Below are positions 26,734 through 35,130 of a stretch of 64,000 nt of DNA, one piece after another. Position 1 is the first letter of the stretch; each line of letters opens with the position of its first letter. The notes beneath the pieces are model-generated. The model searched no databases. It was not told where the DNA came from and saw nothing but the letters and a program-made list of their open reading frames with translations. Location: contig NZ_JAATJI010000001.1 in assembly GCF_011927825.1 (NCBI RefSeq), forward strand, positions 806,001-870,000, written 5' to 3'. Position numbers and translations under genes: made by a program. The stretch comes from Polymorphobacter fuscus. Lineage in GTDB: Bacteria > Pseudomonadota > Alphaproteobacteria > Sphingomonadales > Sphingomonadaceae.

Positions 26734-28056
26734 TTACTGACGGTTTGTCGCAACCTGCTGGCGCGCAAGGGCAAAAATCCCGTCGAGACGGGCTGTGAAA
26801 CGCCATTGGCGCAGCGCCGCCGACACGATGCATGCGACGGCCATGGCAACATAGCCTTCATGCCACAGTCCCAGAACTGCAAATGGCAGCCACCCCCAGG
26901 CCAGGGTGTTGCGGCTGGCGGCGAACAGGCGGATCCGGCGTTCGACCGTGCCAGCGCTGTCGATGTTGGTGCCGGTCCAGCGCGCGAACGCGTCGCGTTG
27001 AACCGCCGACGCCAGGGCCGGCACCAGCACCAGCGCCGCGATCGCGCCGGCCGCCACGACCCCCATCGATCCGGCAAAATGCCAGGCAAGGCCCGACACC
27101 CAAAGCGCCGCCATCACAGCGCCGAGCCGACGCATCTGGCGCGCCGGTCGCGGCGCGGTGCCGCGCGTTCGCGCCAATTTTGCCGCCAAACCCTCGAGCG
27201 GCCCGGACAACAGGACGATTGCCAGTCCGATCCACAAGGCACCGCTCACCATCGCAACAGCGGCCGCCACCCCCAGCACGGCGGCTGCGGCGATGACCAT
27301 GTCCGGGGTGACACGGGACGGGGCCAGCCAGCGCGCAAGCGCGTCTTCGACAGGCGGATGCAGCCAGCGCGCCGGCCAATCGACCACACCTGGTTGCGCC
27401 GCCGCAACCACCGCGCGCGTTGCCGCCTGCGCCGTCGCTGCGTCGGAAGGCCGGACCCACAGCATCGGCTGCGTCCGCTCCAGCGCCGGGTCGTCGCAGG
27501 GCAACGTGTCGAGATCGAGGCGCGTCGTGGTCGGCGCGACTGCCGCCGTGCGCAACAGGGTGGAGGCCAGATCCCATTCCCCGATATCGGCCGCGACCAC
27601 GCGCACCATCGCCCCCGGCAGGATCATGACACCCGCGGCAAGCGTCGCCGCGTCGAGTCGCTCGACGTAATCGGCGGCACCGCCCTGCCGCACCAGAAGT
27701 GCCGGCGCCGGCGTCGCGAGCATCGCTGCCATGGCACGGACATCGACGATCAAGCCCGAAGCAACGGCGATGACGCGGTCGCCCGGCGCCACCAGATCGG
27801 CCAGTTGCGCCGCACGCGCCATTTCGGCACCCGCTGGCAGCACCGTCAGCGGCTCGGGATCGACGACGACGAGCCGCTGCGCGCCGAGGCCACGCAGCGT
27901 TCGGGCCTGGCGCTCCATGACCGTCAGACCGCCGACAAGCAGCGCCGCTGTGGCACCGGTTGCCGGAAAGATCAGCCCGACAAGCCGCCCGCCATCGGTC
28001 TCGCCGCTGGCCTCGGCGATCGGCGATTTCGTGGCAAAGGGCGCGGGGTCCGGCAC
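26734..28056 (-). CDS. Fused nucleotidyltransferase-like / CDP-alcohol phosphotransferase-like protein with degenerate active sites
   Basis: A 440-residue two-part protein. Residues about 25-230 resemble a nucleotidyltransferase (ALLVGGLTVMERQARTLRGLG) but lack the LAAGxGTR loop. Residues about 230-440 are a membrane domain that aligns without gaps to the CDP-alcohol phosphotransferase encoded divergently. The family's four catalytic Asp residues (97, 100, 118 and 122 in that neighbour) are Glu288, Ala291, Arg309 and Ala313 here, while the flanking KLAR and Gly positions are kept. The layout copies the bifunctional IPCT/DIPPS of archaea. It therefore looks like a pseudoenzyme, possibly a partner or scaffold of the intact enzymes. 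It heads the inositol gene set on the minus strand. Confidence 0.75.
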   Translation of the reverse strand: MPDPAPFATKSPIAEASGETDGGRLVGLIFPATGATAALLVGGLTVMERQARTLRGLGAQRLVVVDPEPLTVLPAGAEMARAAQLADLVAPGDRVIAVASGLIVDVRAMAAMLATPAPALLVRQGGAADYVERLDAATLAAGVMILPGAMVRVVAADIGEWDLASTLLRTAAVAPTTTRLDLDTLPCDDPALERTQPMLWVRPSDAATAQAATRAVVAAAQPGVVDWPARWLHPPVEDALARWLAPSRVTPDMVIAAAAVLGVAAAVAMVSGALWIGLAIVLLSGPLEGLAAKLARTRGTAPRPARQMRRLGAVMAALWVSGLAWHFAGSMGVVAAGAIAALVLVPALASAVQRDAFARWTGTNIDSAGTVERRIRLFAASRNTLAWGWLPFAVLGLWHEGYVAMAVACIVSAALRQWRFTARLDGIFALARQQVATNRQ

Positions 28057-28115
28057 GCGCGCCTGATAGGATGTTGCGCGACCGCTTGCAAAGACCCGAC
28101 CAACGCGGATAGCGG

Positions 28116-28961
28116 ATGCGCGTGACCATCATCGCGACTCCCGCCGCCACGGCTCCCCGCGCAGCGAACACTGCAGCCCGCGCCGCCCGACCGGCGATGA
28201 TCGAGGACCCGAGCAACCTCTGGCTTGTGCATCCGCTATCGGAGCGGCTGCTCGCGCCGGCGCTGCGCCTTGGCATCCATCCCAACATGGTCTCGTTCAC
28301 CGGCATGGGGTTCGGCGCCCTCGCCGGCGCCTTTTATGCGCATTGGCAGCAGCCGCTGGCGGTCGTGGCCGGCTTCCTGCTCATGGTCGGCTGGCATGTC
28401 ATGGACGGGCTCGACGGCAAGCTGGCGCGCGCCAGCGGCAAGGCCAGCCCGCTCGGCCGGCTGATCGACGGCCTGTGCGATTACATGGTGTTCTTCGTGG
28501 TCATGCTGCCGATCGTCTTCAGCTTTGCCGATTGGCAGCCGGTGCTGGCGCTGGCCGTGGTGTCGGGCATCTGCCACGCCGTGCAGTCGGCGTGGTACGA
28601 AGGTGAGCGCGAGGCCTGGAAACGGCGCGCCCGCGGCGTTTTCCATGTCGAACCGCGATCGGCACGCTTCTGGGGCGAGGCGTTCTACAACAGTGTCGAA
28701 GCGCGCCTCGGCGGCGGTGCCAAGGCAATCGACGCCGTGCTCGCGGCCCACCCCGATCGCCTCGACGCCTATCTCGATGCCACAGCGCCGCTGCTGCGCC
28801 GGCTCAGCATCCTGTCGGCCAACAGCCGCACCCTGGTCATCGCGCTCGCCTGCCTCGCCGGCAACCCGCGGCTGTATTGGTATTGGGAAATCATTGGCCT
28901 GTCAGCCATTGCCATCGGCCTCGCGTTGCTGCTGCGCCGCCGCGAACGGACTCTGGCATGA
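28116..28961 (+). CDS. CDP-alcohol phosphatidyltransferase family protein (intact catalytic motif)
   Basis: A 281-residue membrane enzyme of the CDP-alcohol phosphotransferase family, which joins a CMP-activated group to an alcohol. The signature D-x2-DG-x2-AR-x8-G-x3-D-x3-D is complete: Asp97, Asp100, Asp118 and Asp122 in MDGLDGKLARASGKASPLG and GRLIDGLCD. About six TM helices follow a cytoplasmic lead. With inositol-phosphate synthase and a cytidylyltransferase across the divergent promoter (59 bases), the likely acceptor or donor is an inositol phosphate, giving phosphatidylinositol phosphate or an inositol phosphodiester; which one is not decidable here. Met28 (28197) is an alternative start. 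The stop overlaps the next gene by four bases. Confidence 0.88.
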   Translation: MRVTIIATPAATAPRAANTAARAARPAMIEDPSNLWLVHPLSERLLAPALRLGIHPNMVSFTGMGFGALAGAFYAHWQQPLAVVAGFLLMVGWHVMDGLDGKLARASGKASPLGRLIDGLCDYMVFFVVMLPIVFSFADWQPVLALAVVSGICHAVQSAWYEGEREAWKRRARGVFHVEPRSARFWGEAFYNSVEARLGGGAKAIDAVLAAHPDRLDAYLDATAPLLRRLSILSANSRTLVIALACLAGNPRLYWYWEIIGLSAIAIGLALLLRRRERTLA

Positions 28962-31048
28962 CGTCGCCGCTCCGCTGGCCATGGTGGGTTGCCGGCGGCG
29001 CCGCGCTCGCCTGGCTGGTGCTTGCCGTCGCCCTGCTGGTGACCCTTCGGACACCCGGCGCAATACCGCCGGCGACGGTCATGGCGGCCGCCATCGCGCT
29101 TGCGCTTGCTGCGCCCGTCGCCGTGATTGTCCTTGCCGTGCTGCAGCTGCGCGATACCGGGACCGCGCGTGCCGATCGCACCGCGCGCATCGCCGAAGCT
29201 GCCTGGCTCGCCGATCACCGGCTCGATGAAGCCGGCCAGCTGCTGGCGACCTTCGAGGCGCGCTTCGCGGCCCTGGCCGAGCAGATGGGCGGCATTGCCG
29301 CGGCCGTCGCCGGCCATGACGCGCAACTCGTCAACGGCAGCGCTGCCCTCGGGCGCGCGGCCGAGGCGGCGCAGCTGTCGGGCACGGCGCTCGAAGCGAT
29401 CCTCCCCGCCGCGGTCACGCGCGCCGAAGCGTTGCGTGGCCTGCTCGCCGCCACCGACGCCGATCTGCAACGACAGCTCGAACACACCGAAACGCTGCTG
29501 GCGGCACTGTGGACCCGCGCCGCCGAGGTGAAGGCGCAGGCCGATGCCGCTGCGAACACTGCCAACCGGCAGATCGAGGCGTTGACAGCAGCCGCCGCGA
29601 CCGCCGGCACGACGATCGCGGCGCCGCTGGTGGCGCTCGACGAGGCCAGCGCGGCTGCGCTCGGCCGCATGACCACCGCCGCGGCCGCCACGCGCGACGC
29701 CGTGGAGGCCAACGCCACCCGGCTCGACATCAGCCTTGCCGCCGCGCAAGTGAACCTCGACAAGGTCGGCGACGCCGCTGCCAATCGCGCCGCGGCGCAT
29801 CTGGAAACGCTGCAGGCCGCAGCGGCGCAATTGACCAGCGAAATCGATCACCAGGCCGATCGCTACCGCATCTTCATCGAACAGCTGGAACGCGGTTTTG
29901 CCACGCTCGATGCGCGTCTGCAGGCCTCGGTCGGTATCGGCAAGGCCGGGCTCGATACCATCGCCAGCGGGATGGTGGCGGCGCGCGACGCCGTCAACGG
30001 GCTGGCCGCGCCGATCGATTCGACCCGCGGCGCCCTTGCCGCAGTCGAGGCGCAGATCGGCGGCGTCACTGCGGCGACCACCGCGGCCATGTCGGCAATC
30101 GACGCCAGCCTCCCCGCCGCACAGCCCCAGCTTGCCGCAATGGAGGCGGCGCTGACGACTTTGCATGACAGCGCCGCGCGGCTGGCCAACCCCATCGAAA
30201 CGGGCGCCGGGGTCATCGTGGATGCCACGACGGCACTGGCCGGCGCTCAGGACGGGCTCGACGACGCTTCGGCGCGCGCCACCGCAGCGCTCACCGCCGC
30301 GCGCGCGACCGTGACCGACATCGAAGCCGTCGTTGGCAGCTCGACGCTCGCCGCTGCCGCAACCCTTGCCGACGCTTTCGGCCGGGTGCGTGACGTCGCC
30401 AACCAGACCGCAGGCACGATGCGCACCGCGCTTGCCGGCGTTGTTGCCGAAGCGGAGGCGGCGCTGGGGGACGCTGCCAGCGCACAAGCCGAAAGCGCCT
30501 TCGCGGGCCCGGTGCGCGCGGCACTGGGCGAACTTGCCGACGCCAACCGGCGCGCCGCCGACGCGGCCCAGGCCGCGGCCGAGCGCATCACCAGCCGCAT
30601 GCTGGCGCTGACCGGCACCATCGCCAACGTCGAATCGCGGTTGGCCGAAGCCGAGGACGCCCAGGGCAATCGCCTGCGCGCCGATATCGCGGCACGCTCG
30701 GCGACCTTGCTTGCCTCGATGCAGGCCGGTGCGATCGACATCGCGGCCTTGCTTTCCGCCGATATCGATGAAGCTGCCTGGGGCAAGTGGCTCGGCGGCG
30801 AGCGCGGCCTTTTCGTCCGCCGCGCCGTGCGGCTGGTCGATGGCGGCACCGCCCGCGCCATCGGTCGGCTGTGGCAGGAAGACAGCGGCTTTCGCGAACT
30901 CGCGACCCGCTACATCGGCGAATTCGAAGCGCTCATCGCGCGCGTGATGCCCGAACGCGAAGGTCGCAGCCTGGCCTTGGCGTTGCTGTCGTCGGACCCC
31001 GGCAAGCTTTACGTCGCACTGAACCAGGGCAGCGGCCGGCTTCAATGA
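28958..31048 (+). CDS. Membrane-anchored Ala-rich coiled-coil protein
   Basis: A 696-residue protein: two TM helices near the N-terminus (about 9-30 and 43-66), then some 520 residues of Ala-rich, mostly helical sequence with heptad-like spacing, and a compact conserved-looking C-terminal region (about 600-696) containing GERGLFVRRAVRLVDGG, FRELATRYIGEFEALI and LLSSDPGKLYVALNQ. The TM hairpin plus long coiled coil recalls polarity or scaffold proteins such as Caulobacter TipN, but that is a resemblance in architecture only. ATG 28958 overlaps the CDP-alcohol phosphotransferase stop (ATGA), and its own stop overlaps the TrpF-like start, so all three are cotranscribed. Function unknown. Confidence 0.8.
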   Translation: MTSPLRWPWWVAGGAALAWLVLAVALLVTLRTPGAIPPATVMAAAIALALAAPVAVIVLAVLQLRDTGTARADRTARIAEAAWLADHRLDEAGQLLATFEARFAALAEQMGGIAAAVAGHDAQLVNGSAALGRAAEAAQLSGTALEAILPAAVTRAEALRGLLAATDADLQRQLEHTETLLAALWTRAAEVKAQADAAANTANRQIEALTAAAATAGTTIAAPLVALDEASAAALGRMTTAAAATRDAVEANATRLDISLAAAQVNLDKVGDAAANRAAAHLETLQAAAAQLTSEIDHQADRYRIFIEQLERGFATLDARLQASVGIGKAGLDTIASGMVAARDAVNGLAAPIDSTRGALAAVEAQIGGVTAATTAAMSAIDASLPAAQPQLAAMEAALTTLHDSAARLANPIETGAGVIVDATTALAGAQDGLDDASARATAALTAARATVTDIEAVVGSSTLAAAATLADAFGRVRDVANQTAGTMRTALAGVVAEAEAALGDAASAQAESAFAGPVRAALGELADANRRAADAAQAAAERITSRMLALTGTIANVESRLAEAEDAQGNRLRADIAARSATLLASMQAGAIDIAALLSADIDEAAWGKWLGGERGLFVRRAVRLVDGGTARAIGRLWQEDSGFRELATRYIGEFEALIARVMPEREGRSLALALLSSDPGKLYVALNQGSGRLQ

Positions 31049-31701
31049 CCCGCATCAAGATCTGCTGCATCGCGTCGCTCGCCGAGATGCGGGCAGCGAT
31101 TGCGGCAGGCAGCGATGCGGTTGGTCTGGTGGCGCGCATGCCGTCGGGGCCGGGTCCGATCGCCGACGACCGGATCGCCGCCATCGCCGCTGCGGTGCCG
31201 CCACCCGTTGCGGCCTTTTTGCTGACCAGCGAAACCCGCGCCGACGCCATCGCCGACCATGTCCGTCGCACCGGCGTGCCGGTGGTGCAGATCGTCAGCC
31301 ATATCGACCCGGATGAATCGGCCCGACTGGCGCAGTTGCTGCCGCACACCCGCCGCGTGCAGGTCATCCATGTCGAAGGGCCTGGAGCAGTCGACATGAT
31401 CCCGCGCTATGCGCCGCACATTCACGCTTTCCTGCTCGATTCCGGGCGGCCGGGGGCTGTGGTACCGATGCTCGGCGGCACCGGGGCGGTCCACGACTGG
31501 GCGACAAGCGCGGCTTTCGTTGCCGCCAGCCCCCACCCGGTGTTCCTTGCCGGCGGGCTGACCGCCGACAATGTGGGTGACGCGATTGCCCGAGTGAAGC
31601 CCTTTGGTGTCGACGCCTGTTCGGGACTTCGCACCGATGGCGCGCTCGACACCGCCAAGCTCGCCGCCTTTGCTGCGGCGGTCCGTCAGGCCGACCGATA
31701 G
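31045..31701 (+). CDS. Phosphoribosylanthranilate isomerase-like protein (TrpF family, divergent)
   Basis: A 218-residue (beta-alpha)8-barrel of the TrpF family. TrpF-like landmarks are KICCIASLAEM at the N-terminus (KICG in true TrpF, with the catalytic Cys retained), FLLDSG with the acid residue near 132, GGTGAVHDW, and FLAGGLTADNVGDAI then GVDACSGLRTDG at the phosphate-binding end. The usual VQLHG segment is replaced by VQIVSH. No trpA, trpB or other tryptophan gene is nearby; it is the third gene of the CDP-alcohol phosphotransferase operon. It may therefore not be the tryptophan enzyme. Its 3' end overlaps the DUF1467 gene by 16 bases, tail to tail. Confidence 0.8.
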   Translation: MTRIKICCIASLAEMRAAIAAGSDAVGLVARMPSGPGPIADDRIAAIAAAVPPPVAAFLLTSETRADAIADHVRRTGVPVVQIVSHIDPDESARLAQLLPHTRRVQVIHVEGPGAVDMIPRYAPHIHAFLLDSGRPGAVVPMLGGTGAVHDWATSAAFVAASPHPVFLAGGLTADNVGDAIARVKPFGVDACSGLRTDGALDTAKLAAFAAAVRQADR

Positions 31702-31970
31702 GGACCCTTGCTTTCCCAGCCCGGAATATCGTCGAGCCCGACCCAGCCGAACTGGTAATTGGCATAGAAGAGCCCGAACAGCGCCGCCGAGATGACCGTC
31801 GTCCACAGCAGCTTTTTGCCCAGCATCGGGTTGTGCGGCGCCGAATCGGCCTGGCCCCGCACCGGATCCTGCCCCGCCTCATCCGCAGTCCGCACCCCGA
31901 AGGGCAGGACGGCAAACAGCGTCAGCGTCCAGAACAGCAGATAGATGGCAAGGGCAGATGCCGGCTTCAT
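31686..31970 (-). CDS. DUF1467 family membrane protein
   Basis: A 94-residue protein with two TM helices (about 6-27 and 53-73) flanking a hydrophilic loop that contains GVRTADEAGQD and GQADSAPHNPMLGKK, the hallmark of DUF1467. Function is unknown. It begins directly after the rnj stop (TAG followed by ATG with no gap), and this placement after RNase J and the nuo genes is a conserved alphaproteobacterial arrangement. Its 3' end overlaps the convergent TrpF-like gene. Confidence 0.93.
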   Translation of the reverse strand: MKPASALAIYLLFWTLTLFAVLPFGVRTADEAGQDPVRGQADSAPHNPMLGKKLLWTTVISAALFGLFYANYQFGWVGLDDIPGWESKGPYRSA

Positions 31971-33617
31971 CTAGAGGCGCACGACCTGGACTTCGGTCAC
32001 CGGCTTCTTGCCGGTCCACTCGCGCGCCACGCGGCGCACGGCGACGCGGATCGATTCGGCGAATTTGTCGGCATTGCGGGCATCGGCCTTCTTGGCCGCA
32101 CCGGCGGCGGCGTCGGCACATTCGGACAGGAAATCATCCTTGTCCTCCTCCACCGGCACGCCCTGGATATTGACGACAGGCGGTGCGGCGAGCCGGCCAT
32201 CGCGGCCCAGCACCAGGGTGACGCCCATATAGCCGTTGACCATCAGCCGCCGCCGCTCGACGATCGTCGCGCCATTGGCGGGCAGGATGACATCGCCATC
32301 CAGCACCAGCCGTCCCGCCGGTTCATGGCCGAGCAGCCGCGGGCCATCGGGCGCAAGGCGGATAGCGCTGCCGTTGATCGGCACCATTGCGCGCGGCACG
32401 CCATTGGCCAGCGCCAGTGCTGCATGCGCCTCCATGTGACGGCGCTCGCCATGGACCGGAATGGCAATTTCCGGCCGGATCCAGTCGTACATCGCCTCGA
32501 GCTCGGGTCGGCCGGGATGCCCCGACACGTGCACATGCGCCTGTTTCTCGGTGACGACCTCGATGCCGCGGGTCGCCAGCGCATTCTGCACCTGGCCGAT
32601 CGCCAGTTCGTTACCCGGAATCTGCTTCGACGAATAGACGACGAGGTCGCCGGGTTCGAGCTTCAGCGCCGGATGCGAACCATTGGCGATCCGGCTGAGC
32701 GCCGCCATCGGCTCCCCCTGCGCGCCGGTGCACAGAATCAGGATTTTGGACGGATCGGCGCGCGCGGCGTCGGTCCAGTTCATGATCGGCGGCATGTCCT
32801 TCAGATAGCCGACGGCCTTGGCGACCTCGGTGATCCGATCCATCGATCGGCCCGCCAGCACCAGATGGCGACCGGTTTCCTTCGCCACCCAGCCAAGCGT
32901 CGCCAGCCGCGCCGCGTTGGACGCGAAGGTGGTGACCACCACCCGCCCGGTCTTGCGCGCCTTGACGACCTTCAACAGGCCCTCGCGCACATCGGTTTCG
33001 CTTCCCGAGGCTTCATCGTTGAAGACATTGGTCGAATCGCCGACCATGGCCAGCACGCCGGTATCGCCGATCGCCATCAGTTCGGCCGCCGACGCCGGAT
33101 GGCCGAGCAACGGACCATCGTCGAGCTTCCAGTCGCCGGTGTGGAATATGCGCCCATAGGGGGTGTCGATAACCAGCGCATTGCCTTCCGGAATCGAATG
33201 CGCCAGCGCCACATAGCGGAAGTGGAAGTCACCCAGTTGCAGGCTGCCGCCCATCGGGATGATGTTGAGCTTGACCTCCTTGGTCAGCCCTTCCTCCTCC
33301 AGCTTCTTGGCGATCAGCCCGGCGGTGAAGGGGGTGGCATAGAGCGGCACGCCGAGATCATTGGCGAGGTAGGGAATGGCGCCGATATGGTCTTCATGGC
33401 CATGGGTCAGGACGATGCCGAGCAGATCGTCGGCGCGCTCCTCGATGAAGCTGAGGTCTGGCAGCACCAGGTCGACGCCGGGATAGGACGGGTCGGCGAA
33501 GGTCATGCCCAGGTCGACCATCACCCATTTGCCGTTGCAGCCGTACAGATTGACGTTCATGCCAATCTCGCCGGACCCGCCCAACGGCAGGAAAATCAGT
33601 TCGTTACCAGGTTTCAT
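31971..33617 (-). CDS. rnj: Ribonuclease J
   Basis: RNase J is a metallo-beta-lactamase/beta-CASP nuclease with 5'-exo and endonuclease activity in mRNA decay and rRNA maturation. The 548-residue protein has the metal motif THGHEDHIGA (His72, His74, Asp76, His77), later metal His in GDWKLDDGPLLGHP, the beta-CASP motifs FASNAARLATLG and SGHPGRPE, and a C-terminal domain ending near 548. The start ATG 33617 (MKPGNELIFLPLGG) is the family-typical one. It follows coaX by 24 bases and is immediately followed by the DUF1467 gene. Confidence 0.96.
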   Translation of the reverse strand: MKPGNELIFLPLGGSGEIGMNVNLYGCNGKWVMVDLGMTFADPSYPGVDLVLPDLSFIEERADDLLGIVLTHGHEDHIGAIPYLANDLGVPLYATPFTAGLIAKKLEEEGLTKEVKLNIIPMGGSLQLGDFHFRYVALAHSIPEGNALVIDTPYGRIFHTGDWKLDDGPLLGHPASAAELMAIGDTGVLAMVGDSTNVFNDEASGSETDVREGLLKVVKARKTGRVVVTTFASNAARLATLGWVAKETGRHLVLAGRSMDRITEVAKAVGYLKDMPPIMNWTDAARADPSKILILCTGAQGEPMAALSRIANGSHPALKLEPGDLVVYSSKQIPGNELAIGQVQNALATRGIEVVTEKQAHVHVSGHPGRPELEAMYDWIRPEIAIPVHGERRHMEAHAALALANGVPRAMVPINGSAIRLAPDGPRLLGHEPAGRLVLDGDVILPANGATIVERRRLMVNGYMGVTLVLGRDGRLAAPPVVNIQGVPVEEDKDDFLSECADAAAGAAKKADARNADKFAESIRVAVRRVAREWTGKKPVTEVQVVRL

Positions 33618-33641
33618 TCAAACTTTTCTTTTCTGTGGTCG

Positions 33642-34424
33642 TCAATTGCCCGTGTTGAGGGCGTGGATGCGGATCAAGCCGCGCATGGTCAGGTCGCCAT
33701 CGACATGGTCGATGGCAGAGGTGTGGCGGTTGAACAATGTGGCAAGTCCGCCGGTCGCGATCACCGTCACCGGTCCGCCGATCTCCGATGTAATGCGTCG
33801 TACCAAACCTTCAATGAGGCCAACATAGCCCCAGAAGACGCCTGACTGCATGGCATGGACGGTGCCCTTGCCGACCACACCGGCATTGCCCGCCGGCGGT
33901 TCGACGGCGATGCGCGGCAGTTTTGCCGCCGCCTGGTACAGCGCGTCCATGCTGAGATTGATCCCCGGCGCGATCACGCCGCCCTTGTAGCTGCCGTCGC
34001 TGGCGACAACGTCGAACGTCGTCGCCGTGCCGAAATCGACGATGATGAGATTGCCCTCATGGTCATGATGCGCCGCGATGGCGTTGACCAGCCGGTCGGC
34101 GCCGACTTCGGCGGGGTTGGGCAGGTCGATGCGCAGCCCCAGCTCGACGTCCCCGATGGCCACCACCAGCGGTTCGACCTTGAAATATTTGCGGGCCAGA
34201 TGCTGGAGGTTGAACAGGGTCTGCGGAACCACCGTGGCGATGATCGCCGCATCGATGTGCGCGCGTTCGACCCCTTCAAGCTGCATCAGCTGGTGCAGCC
34301 AGACGGCATATTCGTCGGCGGTCCGTTGGCCATCGGTGCTGATCCGCCAGCGCCATTTGATCGTCTCGCCTTCGCAAATGGCGAAGACGATATTGGTGTT
34401 GCCCACATCGATCGCTAGCAGCAT
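33642..34424 (-). CDS. coaX: Type III pantothenate kinase
   Basis: CoaX phosphorylates pantothenate, the first step of coenzyme A synthesis, and unlike CoaA is not feedback-inhibited by CoA. The 260-residue protein shows the ASKHA-fold ATP motif [14 protein letters not shown] (1-14), the Asp of [18 protein letters not shown], the [13 protein letters not shown] motif and the [15 protein letters not shown] substrate region. The ATG at 34424 is clear; upstream sequence in that frame overlaps birA and is not coding. It lies between birA and rnj at short distance, the usual order downstream of nuoN. Confidence 0.95.
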   Translation of the reverse strand: MLLAIDVGNTNIVFAICEGETIKWRWRISTDGQRTADEYAVWLHQLMQLEGVERAHIDAAIIATVVPQTLFNLQHLARKYFKVEPLVVAIGDVELGLRIDLPNPAEVGADRLVNAIAAHHDHEGNLIIVDFGTATTFDVVASDGSYKGGVIAPGINLSMDALYQAAAKLPRIAVEPPAGNAGVVGKGTVHAMQSGVFWGYVGLIEGLVRRITSEIGGPVTVIATGGLATLFNRHTSAIDHVDGDLTMRGLIRIHALNTGN

Positions 34425-34440
34425 CGGCTCGCTCCCGCCG

Positions 34441-35130
34441 TCACAGCGCAAACACTTCGCCGGCATGCACCGGCCGCAGACTACCGTCGTCCAGCCGCAG
34501 CGCGAGCGCGCCATCGGCAGCCAGGCCTTCGAAACGGCCCTCGATGGTTTCGGCACCCAGCCGCGCTGCAATACGGTCGCCCACGCCGCCGGCATGCGCC
34601 AGCCAGCGCTCGCGAATGGGGGCAAAGCCCTGCGTCGCCCACAGACCGCGATATTCGGCGAAGGCCGGCATAAGCCGGGCCAGAACAGCCATTGGCGCCG
34701 GCACCGGCAACCCCGCCGCCGCCAGCGACGTCGCTGGTCGTTCGGTGTCGTCGGGGTGCCGCGCCAGGTTGACGCCCATGCCGACGACCAGCGCATCGCC
34801 GGCCCGTTCCAGCAAGATGCCCGATACCTTGACGCCATCGAGCAGCAGATCATTGGGCCATTTCAGCTGGACCCGATCGCCAAGGTCGAGCGCGACACGC
34901 AACGCCAATGCCGCGACGAACGACAGCTGCTGCACCGGCCCTTCGGCGCGGACCAGCACCGAGGTCATCAGATTGCCTTCCCCGTCGCCCCAGATCCGGC
35001 CACGCCGCCCGCGGCCGGCGGTCTGGCGGTCCGCGATCACCCAATGGCCATCGGCGAGCGCGGCGGCATTTGCCAGCAGCCAGTCGTTGGTCGAGCCGGT
35101 ACTGGCGAGATGGGTAAGTGCCGCGCTCAA
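34441..35130 (-). CDS. birA: Biotin-[acetyl-CoA carboxylase] ligase
   Basis: Attaches biotin to the BCCP subunit of acetyl-CoA carboxylase via biotinyl-AMP. The 229-residue protein is the short form without a DNA-binding domain, so it is not the repressor. The nucleotide/biotin loop [18 protein letters not shown], the [17 protein letters not shown] motif and [11 protein letters not shown] are all present, followed by the small SH3-like C-terminal domain. Its start overlaps the nuoN stop by four bases (35127-35130), and coaX follows after 16 bases. Confidence 0.94.
   Translation of the reverse strand: MSAALTHLASTGSTNDWLLANAAALADGHWVIADRQTAGRGRRGRIWGDGEGNLMTSVLVRAEGPVQQLSFVAALALRVALDLGDRVQLKWPNDLLLDGVKVSGILLERAGDALVVGMGVNLARHPDDTERPATSLAAAGLPVPAPMAVLARLMPAFAEYRGLWATQGFAPIRERWLAHAGGVGDRIAARLGAETIEGRFEGLAADGALALRLDDGSLRPVHAGEVFAL

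Noticed and set aside
28769..31045. 758-codon minus-strand ORF
   Set aside because: Shadow of the coiled-coil gene; Gly/Arg-rich, no family motif, while the plus strand has coupled starts and TM segments.
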